Made by a program: the position numbers and the translations under genes. A DNA stretch of 64,000 nt from Chloroflexota bacterium. GTDB lineage: Bacteria > Chloroflexota > UBA11872. The stretch is from the NCBI GenBank assembly GCA_022820025.1, contig JAJEGF010000035.1, positions 39,935 to 103,934 on the forward strand, in the 5' to 3' direction. A model generated the notes under the pieces. The model saw only the letters and a program-made list of their open reading frames with translations, did not search any database and had not been told where the DNA came from. Shown piece by piece: positions 51,323 through 60,891 of the stretch (its first letter is position 1; every line of letters begins with the position of its first letter).

Positions 51323-53041
51323 TCAGGCCACCTTTGCCACGATGATCGAGTGTGTGCCCGAACCGATCGACCACGTACCTACGTAGTCGTCGACTCCAGA
51401 CGCCCAACGCGTCGCTGGTGTGACGCGACCGTCGACAAAAACAATGATGTTGTCCCAGCCGCGCGGCACACGTATCGCCACGCGGCCGACGTTTCCGGTT
51501 TCGGCCCGGATGTCCAGGAACATGAAGGCCGGGTAGGCGGACTGTACGACGTCAATCCGGCCTCCCCCTGGTCGCACGGCTCGCAGGCCGCCGCTGTAAC
51601 CGCCCAGTCGACTCGTGACGCGGTAGGCATCGGTCGAGACATCGAGGCCAAAAAGTCCGCGGATCACTGCCTGGGCCATCGTGGCGGCGGCGCCGGCAAA
51701 CTGCGTCGACCCCTGCCCGGACTGGCTGGGAATGTGAAACCACTCGTGGACGCCGTTGACGGACTCCCAGGCCCGGGCCACGGCGTCCAGGTGGGCAATC
51801 GCACGCTCGGCTTGCCCATGCTCGAACTCGCTGACGATCTGCAGGCCGCCCCACCAATCCCACACCGCGCCGTTCTGGTACTCCCCACCCGCCATCCGCC
51901 GGCTCTGGAAAAAGTCGTCCGGATAGGGTGGCGAAAGGGTAAGTCCGGCACGGTTGGTGCCGGCGTCGGTCTCGGCCCGCGCGGTGGCTTCGAAGATTGG
52001 AATGACCTGTTGAGGCGAAGCGATTCCGGCATAAATCGACAGCACGCTACTAATGGGAATGACGGCGTCCTCGTCAAATGGATCGGTCCAATCGGTGGCA
52101 TGCGCGTGGACCCGGTAATGTCCGCGGCTCGCCTGCCAGAGCAGTTCGTGGGTTTCGGCCTGCACCTGCGCCGCGCGGGCGCGCTGGCTTTCGGCTTCGG
52201 ACGTCCGACCCAGCGCGTCCAGCATGGAGGCGTAGTCGTGGAGCGCTCGGAAGTGCCAGGCCTGGTCGAAGGGCGAGATGGTGAGTCCATCGCCGGTCTC
52301 CAGATCGGTGGGCTCGGCGCCAGCCCTGCGCTTGACATCGCCCCAGTCTGTTGTGTGTCCGCGGTAGAGCAGGCTGCCGTCGCTCCAGCGGCGGTTGGTC
52401 CAGAGGTAACCGAGGGCGTCGCCCAGGCGGTCGATTACCTGGCGTCCATCGACGTCGCTGCGAAGCCAGTCGGCCCCGCCGAACGCACGATAGTAGGCGT
52501 AGGCTGCGTGCACGGCGCTGGTTTCCTCATCGCTCACGACCGTGGCCTTGTCCACCGACCCTTGGGCGTTGAGGGTGGCGGCCACGGCGCCGTTGGAGAT
52601 GCCGAACCGATCCTGGGAGGCCAGGAAGCCTTCCACGGGCGTGTGCATGAAGTCGGGCGGAAGGTAATAGGGAAGGATGGGTTGGATCGTCGCCATGTCG
52701 CGCACAAAAATCGGCGCGTACAGGGCGCCGGCGGAATTGCCTTTGACGGTGCGTCCGTGCCACGGCAACTCGCGCGCCGTGGCCGCCAGCGTGTCGCGAA
52801 TGCGCGGCGCCATACCGTCGATGCTCGGCGCGTCATTGATCCACCACGTGGTACGCGAAGCGTCTGACGGTTCATCCGGCGCCTCGGCGCCCCCGGTGGG
52901 CGCTGCCAACGCTGAACCGGCTGTGGCCGTCAGCCACGCGCCGGTGGCGCCAACCAGGCTCAGAAAGCGCCGACGGCCGATGCCGGTGAGCGGCCGTGCC
53001 CAGCTGGGACGGCGGGGGGCTGGCGAAGACGGAAGTGGCAT
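51323..53041 (-). CDS. Tat-exported six-hairpin glycoside hydrolase-like protein
   Basis: About 572 residues from ATG 53041; the frame is open to 53146 but the extra part overlaps the divergent promoter region. A Tat signal is present (RRRFLSLVGATGAWLTATAG, cleavage after ALA). The mature part has an (alpha/alpha)6 pattern: FVRDMATIQPILPYYLP with a candidate Asp acid, FDQAWHFRALHDYASML, and QNGAVWDWWGGLQIVSEF near the C-terminus, as in GH63/GH15-like trehalase and mannosylglycerate hydrolases. It would act outside the cytoplasm on oligosaccharides; specificity is unknown. Confidence 0.7.
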   Translation of the reverse strand: MPLPSSPAPRRPSWARPLTGIGRRRFLSLVGATGAWLTATAGSALAAPTGGAEAPDEPSDASRTTWWINDAPSIDGMAPRIRDTLAATARELPWHGRTVKGNSAGALYAPIFVRDMATIQPILPYYLPPDFMHTPVEGFLASQDRFGISNGAVAATLNAQGSVDKATVVSDEETSAVHAAYAYYRAFGGADWLRSDVDGRQVIDRLGDALGYLWTNRRWSDGSLLYRGHTTDWGDVKRRAGAEPTDLETGDGLTISPFDQAWHFRALHDYASMLDALGRTSEAESQRARAAQVQAETHELLWQASRGHYRVHAHATDWTDPFDEDAVIPISSVLSIYAGIASPQQVIPIFEATARAETDAGTNRAGLTLSPPYPDDFFQSRRMAGGEYQNGAVWDWWGGLQIVSEFEHGQAERAIAHLDAVARAWESVNGVHEWFHIPSQSGQGSTQFAGAAATMAQAVIRGLFGLDVSTDAYRVTSRLGGYSGGLRAVRPGGGRIDVVQSAYPAFMFLDIRAETGNVGRVAIRVPRGWDNIIVFVDGRVTPATRWASGVDDYVGTWSIGSGTHSIIVAKVA

Positions 53042-53167
53042 GGGCGTGGCTCGAATGTTGAGTGTCGGCGGGTCGACTCGTGCGCATCCGCGCGTCACGC
53101 GCGGCGCATCCCGACGTTGGTCAATCGGAAAATCATACGTGCCCAACCGGTGCTAGGCTGCCTTTTC

Positions 53168-54817
53168 GTGGCCCGACTTTTGATTCGTCCCGTCCTTGGC
53201 GCCGCGGCACTTTCGTTCGTCCTGGTCCTGGTTGGGTTCGGCGGGGCGCGGGCGAGTGAGCCTCAGGCTGCGGTTCCGACGACCTGCGCACCGGATTTCG
53301 CCGTTCCCGACGGCTGGTTCTACACGCAGACCGGCGGTGACGGCCTCGGCTTTGCCGTGCGAGATGACGCCGAGGCCCGATTCTGGACCGCGTTTCAGGG
53401 CCTGGGCGGGATCCCGGTGGTTGGGTATCCCGTCTCCCAGCGGTTCCAGCAACACGGGTTCACCGTCCAGGCGTTCCAGAAGATGGTGTTGCAGTGGGAC
53501 CCGGGCGCGGACCGCGCAAACGCCGCGAACACGCTGGACAACTTGCATCAGGCTGGATTCGACCCGTGGCTTGAGTCGTTCCGGCAGGTTCCCACGCACC
53601 AGGCGCTGCCGCAGGATGACGGCCAGCCGTTTGAGGTGGTCACGGCAAATCACCTGGCGCTGCTGGACGCCAACCCCGACATCCGCGCCGAGTTTCTGGC
53701 GGTGCCGAACTGGCTGACTCGCTTTGGGCTGCCCATCGCCTATCAGGACTTCGGAGGTGTGCGAGTCGTGCGGGCCCAACGGGTCGTGCTGCAGCAGTGG
53801 ACCACGGACACGCCGTGGGCTCGGGCTGGCGAGGTGATTTTTGCCAACAGCGGCGACATCGCGCGCGAGGCGGGGTTGTTTCCGGAATGGGCGGTGACTC
53901 CCGGACCGCCTGGATTCGCTCTGTCGACAGACGTTGCGCTGACGGTTGATCAGTCGCCCGCCGTGCAGGGCGCGACTGTTCTGGTCGAGCTGGGCACCGG
54001 CCGGTCCGACGTGCGCCTGTCGATGGAGGATCGGCCGGTGCCGGTGGCGTGTCATGGAGGCGTCTGGCGCGGACTCGTTGGTTTGGCTGCGGATGCCGAA
54101 CCGGGGCCCCGCCGGCTGTTGGTAGAGGTTGGCGGAGAAGCCCGCGAGCACGAGTTCGAGGTTGCGGGCGGATCCTTTCCCTTCACGGAAATCACGGTGA
54201 ACGAGGAGATCGCGCATTTGCTCGATCCGCACACGGCGGCGGATGAGCGCGCATTCGTTCAGTCGTTGGTGCGTGCAGTCAGCGGGCCGCCTGCCTGGAC
54301 CGGGGTCTTCGGTATTCCCACGAGCGGCACGCAAAGCTCGCCCTATGGTCAGCGGCGCGTGTTTCATCCCGGTGGCATTCCCTACGTCCATGAAGGCGAC
54401 GACATAGCGGCGCCGCTGGGCGCCCTGGTGGCGGCGCCGGCGGCGGGCCGCGTGGCGTGGGCCGGGCCGCTGGCGATCCGCGGAAACACGGTGGTCCTGG
54501 ATCACGGATTCGGAGTGTTTTCGGTCGTGGTTCACCTGGACCGAATCGACGTGGCTGCCGGGGACGTGGTTGCGCGTGGACAGGCGCTGGGCGGTGTTGG
54601 GAATACGGGCCGTTCAACCGGCCCGCATTTGCATTGGGAGGTACACGTCGGCGGGGTGGCCGTTGATCCGGCGCTGTGGACCTGGCGAGACTTTGTCGAA
54701 GTCCGCACGGGCACCGGGATTCTCGTGCCCGGCGATCTTACGGAGCATCAGGCCACCCCCCCGCAGCCTTCGGCGGGAGAGACCGGCGTGCCCCCGGAGG
54801 ACATCCCGGCGGGATAG
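53168..54817 (+). CDS. Secreted M23 family metallopeptidase
   Basis: About 549 residues. GTG 53168 is preferred: it gives MARLLIRPVLGAAALSFVLV, a normal signal peptide cut near ARA-S. The C-terminal ~150 residues are peptidase M23: HEGDDIAAPLGALVAAPAAG (zinc His and Asp), a beta-strand scaffold ending VVLDHGFGVFSVVVHL, and TGPHLHWEVHVGG (HxH). M23 enzymes cut peptidoglycan peptides or regulate amidases. The long middle region has beta-strand character and no recognised fold; a C-terminal Pro-rich tail (HQATPPQPSAGETG) follows. Targets are envelope peptides. Confidence 0.84.
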   Translation: MARLLIRPVLGAAALSFVLVLVGFGGARASEPQAAVPTTCAPDFAVPDGWFYTQTGGDGLGFAVRDDAEARFWTAFQGLGGIPVVGYPVSQRFQQHGFTVQAFQKMVLQWDPGADRANAANTLDNLHQAGFDPWLESFRQVPTHQALPQDDGQPFEVVTANHLALLDANPDIRAEFLAVPNWLTRFGLPIAYQDFGGVRVVRAQRVVLQQWTTDTPWARAGEVIFANSGDIAREAGLFPEWAVTPGPPGFALSTDVALTVDQSPAVQGATVLVELGTGRSDVRLSMEDRPVPVACHGGVWRGLVGLAADAEPGPRRLLVEVGGEAREHEFEVAGGSFPFTEITVNEEIAHLLDPHTAADERAFVQSLVRAVSGPPAWTGVFGIPTSGTQSSPYGQRRVFHPGGIPYVHEGDDIAAPLGALVAAPAAGRVAWAGPLAIRGNTVVLDHGFGVFSVVVHLDRIDVAAGDVVARGQALGGVGNTGRSTGPHLHWEVHVGGVAVDPALWTWRDFVEVRTGTGILVPGDLTEHQATPPQPSAGETGVPPEDIPAG

Positions 54818-54883
54818 AGTAAGCGTGCGCGGCGCGGATTCGTCACACACTCGGGTTGCTTCGCCGCGGGGAGCCCTTGCCTG

Positions 54884-55150
54884 ATGGACTGGCGCTGGCT
54901 TGCGTTCGCGCGTCGGCTGGTGTTGGGCGAGCCGTCCGGTGACCGCGTGATACGCACGGCGCCCACACGGGCGATCGCGGAATTGTGGGTGAGCCTGCTC
55001 GGCGACCACGGCATTCCGGCCCGAGCCGTGCCACCATTGCCGACAAGCTTCATGGGTGACGGCATGCAGCATCGCCTGATCGTCCGCGCGGAACACGCCG
55101 AGGAGGCTGAACGCATTCTGCGGGCCCTGTGGGATTCGACTCACCCCTAG
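54884..55150 (+). CDS. DUF2007-type small protein
   Basis: 88 residues. The core IRTAPTRAIAELWVSLLGDH followed by GIPARAV and RLIVRAEHAEEAERIL is the DUF2007 (putative signal-transducing ACT-like) fold found in many bacteria. It has no catalytic residues and is thought to bind a small ligand or partner. It sits 66 bases after the M23 gene on the same strand. Confidence 0.7.
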   Translation: MDWRWLAFARRLVLGEPSGDRVIRTAPTRAIAELWVSLLGDHGIPARAVPPLPTSFMGDGMQHRLIVRAEHAEEAERILRALWDSTHP

Positions 55151-55213
55151 CCCGCATTCCGTTGTACATTTTCGAGCCGGGTTCAGACACACCGGGCCAG
55201 TTGAGGGGGATTC

Positions 55214-55630
55214 ATGGCCGAAAGCCGGTCCATCATCGTGGAACAGTCCTACGTCATTGCCGCCGAGCCGGAGGCTGTGTTCGATGCGCTTACCGATCAG
55301 GAGGTGCTGTCGGATTGCCTCTCGCCGCTCCAGCGTCTGCGCTTTACGCCGGGCACCGGCGGACGGATCGGTTTTCGCGACCCGGAGTTGGGACCGGCGA
55401 TCGGACGCGTCGGCGAACACGACCGTGGCGTGCGCCTGACCTGGCGCATGGTGCAGAACTGGCCCAGCGTGCTGTCGTTTGATTTCTTCCGTGAAGACGG
55501 CGGCTGCCGGGTGGATGTGATCCAGTCCGGCTTTGGCGCGCTGCGCGGAGATCATCGCGACATCGACCAAACCTTTGCCGACCGGTGGAATGCCTGGATG
55601 ACCTCCATCAAGGAGCGGTTGGAAGGCTGA
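55214..55630 (+). CDS. SRPBCC (START/AHSA1-like) ligand-binding protein
   Basis: 138 residues. It begins IIVEQSYVIAAEPEAVFDAL, the first strand of the SRPBCC cup, has a mid-region with FTPGTGGRIGFRDP, and ends with WNAWMTSIKERLEG, the long C-terminal helix. It binds a hydrophobic ligand or partner; the ligand is unknown. It follows the DUF2007 gene by 63 bases. Confidence 0.8.
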   Translation: MAESRSIIVEQSYVIAAEPEAVFDALTDQEVLSDCLSPLQRLRFTPGTGGRIGFRDPELGPAIGRVGEHDRGVRLTWRMVQNWPSVLSFDFFREDGGCRVDVIQSGFGALRGDHRDIDQTFADRWNAWMTSIKERLEG

Positions 55631-55786
55631 CGCGCGTCCGTGGCCGGCTGTAACCACGGGTGAGCCCGCGGCGACCACGCGAGCCGGCGGCTGCAAGTCC
55701 GGCGCGGATTCGCCAGGTGCGCATCGCTGACGACGTGGGTTCAGGGTCATCGGCGCCCCGTCAGGTCGCTAGACTCGCTGATACAC

Positions 55787-55863
55787 GCGCCCGTAGCTCA
55801 GCGGAATAGAGCACTGGTCTTCGGAACCAGGGGTCGGGGGTTCGAATCCCTCCGGGCGTGCCA
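55787..55863 (+). tRNA. tRNA-Arg(TCG)
   Basis: Acceptor GCGCCCG/CGGGCGT, D-arm GCTC/GAGC, anticodon arm CTGGT-CTTCGGA-ACCAG with anticodon TCG (reads CGA), T-arm with TTCGAAT loop, discriminator G and encoded CCA. Confidence 0.93.
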
Positions 55864-56022
55864 CGGCTCCAACCCTCATCGGCGGCCACTGGCCCGACAG
55901 TTCGCGGCGCGCCACTGATAGAACGCCCACGCTCGTCGCCTCGCCGGATCCGAGCAGTTCGACCCGCCGGTGGTCTGCTGGTGGTCCCAGGTCATCGGGT
56001 TTGCAAATGGCCCATCCGTTTG

Positions 56023-56059
56023 TGATACTTCGTATCATTCTCGTTGATATGCCGTATCA
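56023..56059 (+). promoter_or_regulatory. Two Zur-type operator palindromes
   Basis: TGATACTTCGTATCA at 56023-56037 and TGATATGCCGTATCA at 56045-56059, both 6-3-6 inverted repeats with centres 22 bp apart, just upstream of the Fur/Zur gene. They are the likely binding sites for that repressor. Confidence 0.75.
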
Positions 56060-56063
56060 ATTG

Positions 56064-56537
56064 ATGATGGTGGTGTCACTCGAAGATCGTGTCGACGACA
56101 TCCTGGAGGACTTGGGGTGCCGTGTGACCGAACCCAGGCGTGAAGTGGCGCGGCTGCTCGCCAGCAAGCGCGGGTCGTTCAGCGCCGAGTCGGTTCACCG
56201 GGAACTCCCGGACGTTGGGCGTGCGACGGTCTATCGAACGCTCAAGTTGCTGTCGGATGCCGGCGTACTCTGCAAGACCACGTTGCCCGATGGATCACCT
56301 CGTTACTCCTTTGACCACTCCTGGCATCACCACCATCTGATTTGCTCGTCGTGCGGGAGAGTTGAGGAGTTCCGCAGTTCGAGGCTGGAGCGGCTGCTCT
56401 GCGAAATGGCCGCCGAAATCCCGGGACAGGTTCTCGGGCACCGGGTCGAACTTTTCGTGAACTGTGCGCCGTGTCTTCGGCGTGCCACACCCACGTACGG
56501 TCGCGCCAGGGGCGTTCCCCGGAAGGTGATGATATGA
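56064..56537 (+). CDS. zur: Fur-family zinc uptake regulator
   Basis: About 157 residues from ATG 56064; upstream starts at 56001 and 56049 would run through the operator palindromes, so they are unlikely, and 56067 is an alternative. The winged-helix recognition stretch is ESVHRELPDVGRATVYRTL, and HHHHLICSSCG with a later VNCAPC provides the metal and structural-zinc cysteines (C94, C97, C134, C137). It heads a zur-znuABC operon, so it is called Zur rather than Fur by context. With zinc bound it would repress its own operon at the two palindromes. Confidence 0.82.
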   Translation: MMVVSLEDRVDDILEDLGCRVTEPRREVARLLASKRGSFSAESVHRELPDVGRATVYRTLKLLSDAGVLCKTTLPDGSPRYSFDHSWHHHHLICSSCGRVEEFRSSRLERLLCEMAAEIPGQVLGHRVELFVNCAPCLRRATPTYGRARGVPRKVMI

Positions 56538-57646
56538 GACTGCGTATCAAGTGTGCCGTATGCGCCGTTGTTCTTGTTCTTGCGGCAGCCGTTGGCGCCG
56601 CCTGCGGGGAGGGCGACGAGGGTGACGGTCGCTTGTCGGTCGTGGCGAGCATCTATCCGCTGGGCTACTTCGCCGAGCGCGTCGGCGGCGATCTGGTCAC
56701 GGTCGATGTGTTGATTGGACCGGGAATGGAAGCTCATGGGTTCGAGCCAACGGCATCCGACCTGCGCAGCATTGGCGCCGCGCACGTCGTGGTGATGAAC
56801 GGGATCGAGCTTGATCCCTGGTTGGAACGCGCGCTTGAAGCGCTGGAGGAGAACGCCGAACAGGTCGTCGTGGAAGCCGCGGACGAATCGCAGGCGCTCG
56901 AAGGCTTCGTCCACGAGCACGAAGGCGAAGAAGGCGAAGCGGGCGAAGGCCACGACGAAGAGAGCAAGGAAGAGGACCACGGCGAGGAAGCCAAGGAGGA
57001 GGATCACGACGAGGAAGGTAAGGAAGAAGACCACGAGGAAGGCAAGGACGAGGACCACGAGGAGGGCAAGGACGAGGACCACGAGGAGGAAGGCGACGAG
57101 GGAGAGGAACATGGCGAGGAACTCGACCCCCACATGTGGCTTGACCCCCTGCTGGCCGTCGTCCAGGTGGAGCGGATCCGAGACGCGCTGATCCAGGCCG
57201 ACGCCGACAACGCCGACGCGTATCGAGAGAACGCTTCAGCGGTCGTTGACGAGCTGAACACCCTGCACGCCGAGTTCACCGAGGGGCTGGCCAACTGCCG
57301 GCACGACCACTTTGTGACCTCGCACGCCGCCTACGCCTACCTGGCCGCCCGCTATAACGCCGAGCAGATTCCCGTGACCGGGCTTTCCCCCGAAGCCGAA
57401 CCCTCGCCTCGGCAGTTGGCCGCAATCACTGATCGAGTCACCGAACTGGGCCTTGGATACGTTCTGGTGGAGCCGGTGTTGAGCGACGGTCTCGCTCAGA
57501 CGATCGCGTCCGAGGCCGGGATCGACCTCATTCCCTTCCACGCCATAGGTAGCGTCACCACCGATGAACTCGAGGCGCATGGCGACTACTTTGGGCTGAT
57601 GCGCAATAACCTGGCGAGCCTGAAGATCGCCCTTGAATGCGCATGA
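56534..57646 (+). CDS. znuA: Zinc ABC transporter substrate-binding lipoprotein
   Basis: About 370 residues from ATG 56534, overlapping the zur stop by four bases. A lipobox ends VGAAC, so it is membrane-anchored outside the cell. Zinc ligands appear as H68 in GMEAHGFEPTASDL and H200 in LDPHMWLDP, with FVTSHAAYAYLA for the next. Between them residues ~120-197 form a long loop of repeated (K)EEDHEE units, far more acidic than a usual ZnuA His loop. It captures zinc and hands it to ZnuB. The frame could begin at 56471 but that overlaps zur heavily. Confidence 0.85.
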   Translation: MRLRIKCAVCAVVLVLAAAVGAACGEGDEGDGRLSVVASIYPLGYFAERVGGDLVTVDVLIGPGMEAHGFEPTASDLRSIGAAHVVVMNGIELDPWLERALEALEENAEQVVVEAADESQALEGFVHEHEGEEGEAGEGHDEESKEEDHGEEAKEEDHDEEGKEEDHEEGKDEDHEEGKDEDHEEEGDEGEEHGEELDPHMWLDPLLAVVQVERIRDALIQADADNADAYRENASAVVDELNTLHAEFTEGLANCRHDHFVTSHAAYAYLAARYNAEQIPVTGLSPEAEPSPRQLAAITDRVTELGLGYVLVEPVLSDGLAQTIASEAGIDLIPFHAIGSVTTDELEAHGDYFGLMRNNLASLKIALECA

Positions 57647-58437
57647 CCCGGGAATCGTCGCCAAGCGTCGTTGAATGGGAACACGTCAGCTTTGCGTACG
57701 GCTCGGTGCCCGCGGTCGAGGACGTGTCGCTGTGCATCCACCACGGCGAACTGGCGGCCATCCTCGGTCCAAACGGCGGCGGCAAGAGCACGCTGATCAA
57801 GCTGGCCCTCGGCCTGCTGCAGCCGGACTCGGGGAACATTCGCCTGTTTGGTCGCGACGTGGCCGACTTCGACGACTGGCGCCGTGTGGGCTACATGCCA
57901 CAGGTCGTCGCCGGCGTTTGGCGGGATTTCCCCGCCACCGTGTCAGAGGTGGTGGCGCACGGGGCCCACAGCGGCGTGTCGCCATTCGGCTTGTTTCGCC
58001 GCTCCGAACGGGCCGACGTGATGGAGGCGCTGGACGTCGCCGGCATGACGGCGTTTAGATCCAGGCGCCTCTCCGAGCTCTCGGTCGGGCAGCAGCAGCG
58101 GGTGTTGCTCGCCAGGGCGCTCGTACGTCAGCCGGAGTTGCTCGTCCTGGACGAACCGGCGGCGGGCGTTGACGTGTCAGGCGAGGAGCAGTTGTACGCC
58201 GTCCTGCGCGACATCAACCGCGACCGCGGCATAGCCGTCATCATCGTGTCGCACGACATCGGCGCCATGCTGCGCGAGGCCAGCACGCTGGCCTGCATGG
58301 ACCGCAAGCTGGTGCTTCACGGCCATCCCCACGAACTCACGCTGGACGAGCTCTCGACGCTGTATGGCGTACCGGTGGACGTGCTCGTCCATGACGCGCT
58401 TCATGAGTTCGAGGGCGTGCTCCACCAGCATCGTTAG
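57637..58437 (+). CDS. znuC: Zinc ABC transporter ATP-binding protein
   Basis: 266 residues. Walker A is GPNGGGKST, signature LSVGQQQRVLLARAL, Walker B LLVLDEPAAGVD and the H-loop VSHDIGAML. It powers ZnuB. The start overlaps the end of znuA by ten bases, and the stop lies two bases before znuB, so the three are translated together. Confidence 0.9.
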   Translation: MRMTRESSPSVVEWEHVSFAYGSVPAVEDVSLCIHHGELAAILGPNGGGKSTLIKLALGLLQPDSGNIRLFGRDVADFDDWRRVGYMPQVVAGVWRDFPATVSEVVAHGAHSGVSPFGLFRRSERADVMEALDVAGMTAFRSRRLSELSVGQQQRVLLARALVRQPELLVLDEPAAGVDVSGEEQLYAVLRDINRDRGIAVIIVSHDIGAMLREASTLACMDRKLVLHGHPHELTLDELSTLYGVPVDVLVHDALHEFEGVLHQHR

Positions 58438-58439
58438 CC

Positions 58440-59264
58440 ATGCCGGCCATCTTTCAGTACGAGTTCATGCTGCGAGCGCTGGTAGGCGGGACGCTGGTGG
58501 GCGTCCTGGCGCCGGTGCTCGGTACGTTTATTGTCTTGCGCCGCTTTTCGCTTATCGCGGAAACCCTGGCGCACGTGGCCCTCATGGGCGTTGCGATTGG
58601 GATGGCCACCAGATTCCTGCCCGCGCTCACGGCCCTGGTGGCGGCGTGCCTTGGGGCGATTCTGGTGGAACAACTCCGGGCCCGCGGTCGATTGCCGGGC
58701 GATGTGGCGATGGCCGTGGTGCTATACGGTGCGCTGGCCTTCGCCATCGTCGTTATCGGCATTGCCGGCGGCTTCAACGTCGATCTCTTCTCATTCCTGT
58801 TCGGCTCGATTCTGAGTGTCGCGCCTCTGGATTTATGGCTACTCGCTGGACTTACCGTGGTGGTGTTGCTCTTTGTCAGCGTGTTCTTCATCGATCTGGC
58901 GCAGATCGCGTTTGACGACGACTTGGCGAAGGTGAGCGGCGTGCGGACCGACCTGCTCAACCTGGGGTTGGCCGTGCTCACTGGCGCGACCATCACCCTA
59001 TCCATGCGGGTCGTCGGTGTGCTGCTGGTCGGCGCCATGCTGGTGGTACCGGTGATGGTTGGGCTGCGCGTCGCGCGGGGTCTGCGAGCCGCCATGGCCA
59101 CCGTCGTTATGGCGGGCGTGGTCAGCGGCCTTGCGGGACTGGCCTTCGCGTTCTACGGCGACGTGTCGGCCGGAGGCGCGATTGTGCTGACTGCACTGGC
59201 GCTGTTGGTGCTGGCGCATCTCTGGATGGGCCTGCGCCGCTGGCGTGCTGGCGTGCAGGTGTAG
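58440..59264 (+). CDS. znuB: Zinc ABC transporter permease
   Basis: 274 residues with about eight membrane helices. It shows the ABC-3 family pattern: FMLRALVGGTLVGVLAPVLG at the start, RRFSLIAETLAHVALMGVA, and the late stretch VVGVLLVGAMLVVPVMVGLR. It forms the channel for zinc across the membrane. Confidence 0.9.
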   Translation: MPAIFQYEFMLRALVGGTLVGVLAPVLGTFIVLRRFSLIAETLAHVALMGVAIGMATRFLPALTALVAACLGAILVEQLRARGRLPGDVAMAVVLYGALAFAIVVIGIAGGFNVDLFSFLFGSILSVAPLDLWLLAGLTVVVLLFVSVFFIDLAQIAFDDDLAKVSGVRTDLLNLGLAVLTGATITLSMRVVGVLLVGAMLVVPVMVGLRVARGLRAAMATVVMAGVVSGLAGLAFAFYGDVSAGGAIVLTALALLVLAHLWMGLRRWRAGVQV

Positions 59265-59466
59265 GTCGGGACAAGGGCTCCAAGCGACGACGTGCGGCCG
59301 AGTGCGCCGCGGAATTCCAGCCTGCCCGGATTGCCTGGAGCGGGCGCGGCCGGTGGCTGCGGATCCGGTCAGGAGGCCGCCGGCGACTGTCCCCCGGTAT
59401 GCGCTCCGGCCCGGACTCGGTGCTTGGCGATCGGTCGGGGCTTCGCGTCAGGTTAGGAAGGCAAAA

Positions 59467-59493
59467 GGCGGCCGGCTCATAGAGCCGGCCGCC
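59467..59493 (-). terminator. Rho-independent terminator of the CDF gene
   Basis: Perfect 12-bp stem GGCGGCCGGCTC with loop ATA, followed on the minus strand by TTTTGC. It lies 54 bases past the stop of the CDF exporter gene and also faces the end of the znuB transcript. Confidence 0.85.
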
Positions 59494-59546
59494 CGTGCGT
59501 TCGCTGCGTGCACGAACCCTCGCGAGCTGGCGATCCGGTTCAGATC

Positions 59547-60779
59547 CTAGGCAGATTCCGCCTCCGCCATTGAGCGTGCGACGAGGTGGTCCACGTGGTG
59601 GTTTTCCTCCTCGCAGTCCGCCGCGGAGTGTTCCAACTGCAAAGTGATGTGCGTCAGGTCGTAGCGCCTGGCGATCTTTCGCAGACTGGTCAGCAGGTCT
59701 CCGGAGTCGCCGCTGTACGTCGGGTCCACCAACACGTGCGCGGTGAAGGCGTTGTAGCCCGACGTAATCGTCCAGGCATGCACGTCATGCACCAGCGTGA
59801 CGCCTTCAACCTCTTCCATCTCGCTACAAAGCTCATACATATCCACGCTGTCGGGCGTGCCTTCCAGCAAGACCTTGAAGACCCCCATGAAGAGGCCCCA
59901 GGAACTCTTGAGGATGAGCAGGCCGATTACGACGCTCAGGATCGGGTCGGCGATCCACCACTCGAAGGCGAGCACCAGGACGCCGGAGAGAACCGCGCCC
60001 ACGGAGCCGAGCAGGTCGGCCAGCACGTGCTGGTAGGCGCCTTCCACATTCAGGCTTTCACCCGCGGCGGCATGCAGGATATAGGCCGCCACGATGTTCA
60101 CCACCAGCCCTACCAGGCCGACGCTGAACAGCACCGTTCCCTCAAGTTCGGGTGTCTCCCAGAACCGCTGATATGCCTCAAAAAAGATCCAGCCGGCGAT
60201 GAGCCACAGGCTGAGCGTGTTGACAAGGGCGGCCAGCACTTCGGTCCGGTGGTAGCCAAAGGTGCGCCCGATGGTCGCTGAGCGGCCCGAAAGCCACATG
60301 GCAAAGAGCGCCAGGGCGATAGCCGCGGAGTCCGTCAGCATGTGACCGGCGTCCGCCAGGAGCGCCAGGCTGCCCGAGATGATGGACCCCACGACCTCCA
60401 CGATCATGAAACTGCTGATCAACGACAGGGCGATGATCAGGCTGCGCTTGCTGGCTCCGCGCAGGTCGTGGTGGTGGTCGTGGCCATGGCCATGGTGATG
60501 ATGTCCGTGGCCGTGTCCATGCCCGTGGTCGTGGTCGTGCCCATGGTCGTGGTCATGCCCATGGTCATGCTCGCGATCGTGGTCGCAGTGGGCGTGATCA
60601 TGGTCGTGTCCATGATCGTGGTCATGGTCAGGATGGGCATGCTCGTGATCGTGCCCGTGCTCATCATGGGCGTGGTCGTGATCGTGCCGGTGGCCCGCAG
60701 CCTCAGGCCCGTGGCTATGGTCCCCATGGTCGTGGTCGTGGTCGTGGTCCTCGTGGGAATGAGGACGCCTGGATGTCAC
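59547..60779 (-). CDS. CDF family zinc exporter with extreme His-rich N-terminus
   Basis: About 410 residues. GTG 60779 is chosen because GGAGG is about ten bases upstream; a start at 60821 would place that site inside the gene. Residues ~7-107 are almost wholly His/Asp/Gly repeats ([21 protein letters not shown]). Then six membrane helices with the CDF zinc-site motif [15 protein letters not shown] and [16 protein letters not shown], and a cytoplasmic C-terminal domain ([18 protein letters not shown]). It exports zinc in exchange for protons. The His tail probably collects zinc. Next to the zur-znuABC operon it completes a zinc homeostasis set. Confidence 0.9.
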   Translation of the reverse strand: MTSRRPHSHEDHDHDHDHGDHSHGPEAAGHRHDHDHAHDEHGHDHEHAHPDHDHDHGHDHDHAHCDHDREHDHGHDHDHGHDHDHGHGHGHGHHHHGHGHDHHHDLRGASKRSLIIALSLISSFMIVEVVGSIISGSLALLADAGHMLTDSAAIALALFAMWLSGRSATIGRTFGYHRTEVLAALVNTLSLWLIAGWIFFEAYQRFWETPELEGTVLFSVGLVGLVVNIVAAYILHAAAGESLNVEGAYQHVLADLLGSVGAVLSGVLVLAFEWWIADPILSVVIGLLILKSSWGLFMGVFKVLLEGTPDSVDMYELCSEMEEVEGVTLVHDVHAWTITSGYNAFTAHVLVDPTYSGDSGDLLTSLRKIARRYDLTHITLQLEHSAADCEEENHHVDHLVARSMAEAESA

Positions 60780-60808
60780 TGCAACACCACCTCCCTCAAT
60801 ACGAAAAC

Positions 60809-60835
60809 GGCGGTCCCGCACGTTGCGGGACCGCC
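60809..60835 (-). terminator. Rho-independent terminator/attenuator
   Basis: Perfect 12-bp stem GGCGGTCCCGCA (loop of three), followed on the minus strand by GTTTTCG. It lies after the His/Cys-rich gene and before the CDF gene, so some transcripts may stop here. Confidence 0.8.
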
Positions 60836-60891
60836 AATTCGCGATGCTAGCTGCTCAACTGATTGAATTGCACCCTCAAGGTGCGCGGCAG

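Noticed and set aside
60342..60866. Plus-strand frame MVVVV-rich opposite the CDF exporter
   Set aside because: The hydrophobic repeats arise from the antisense of the His/Asp repeat DNA, not a real membrane protein.
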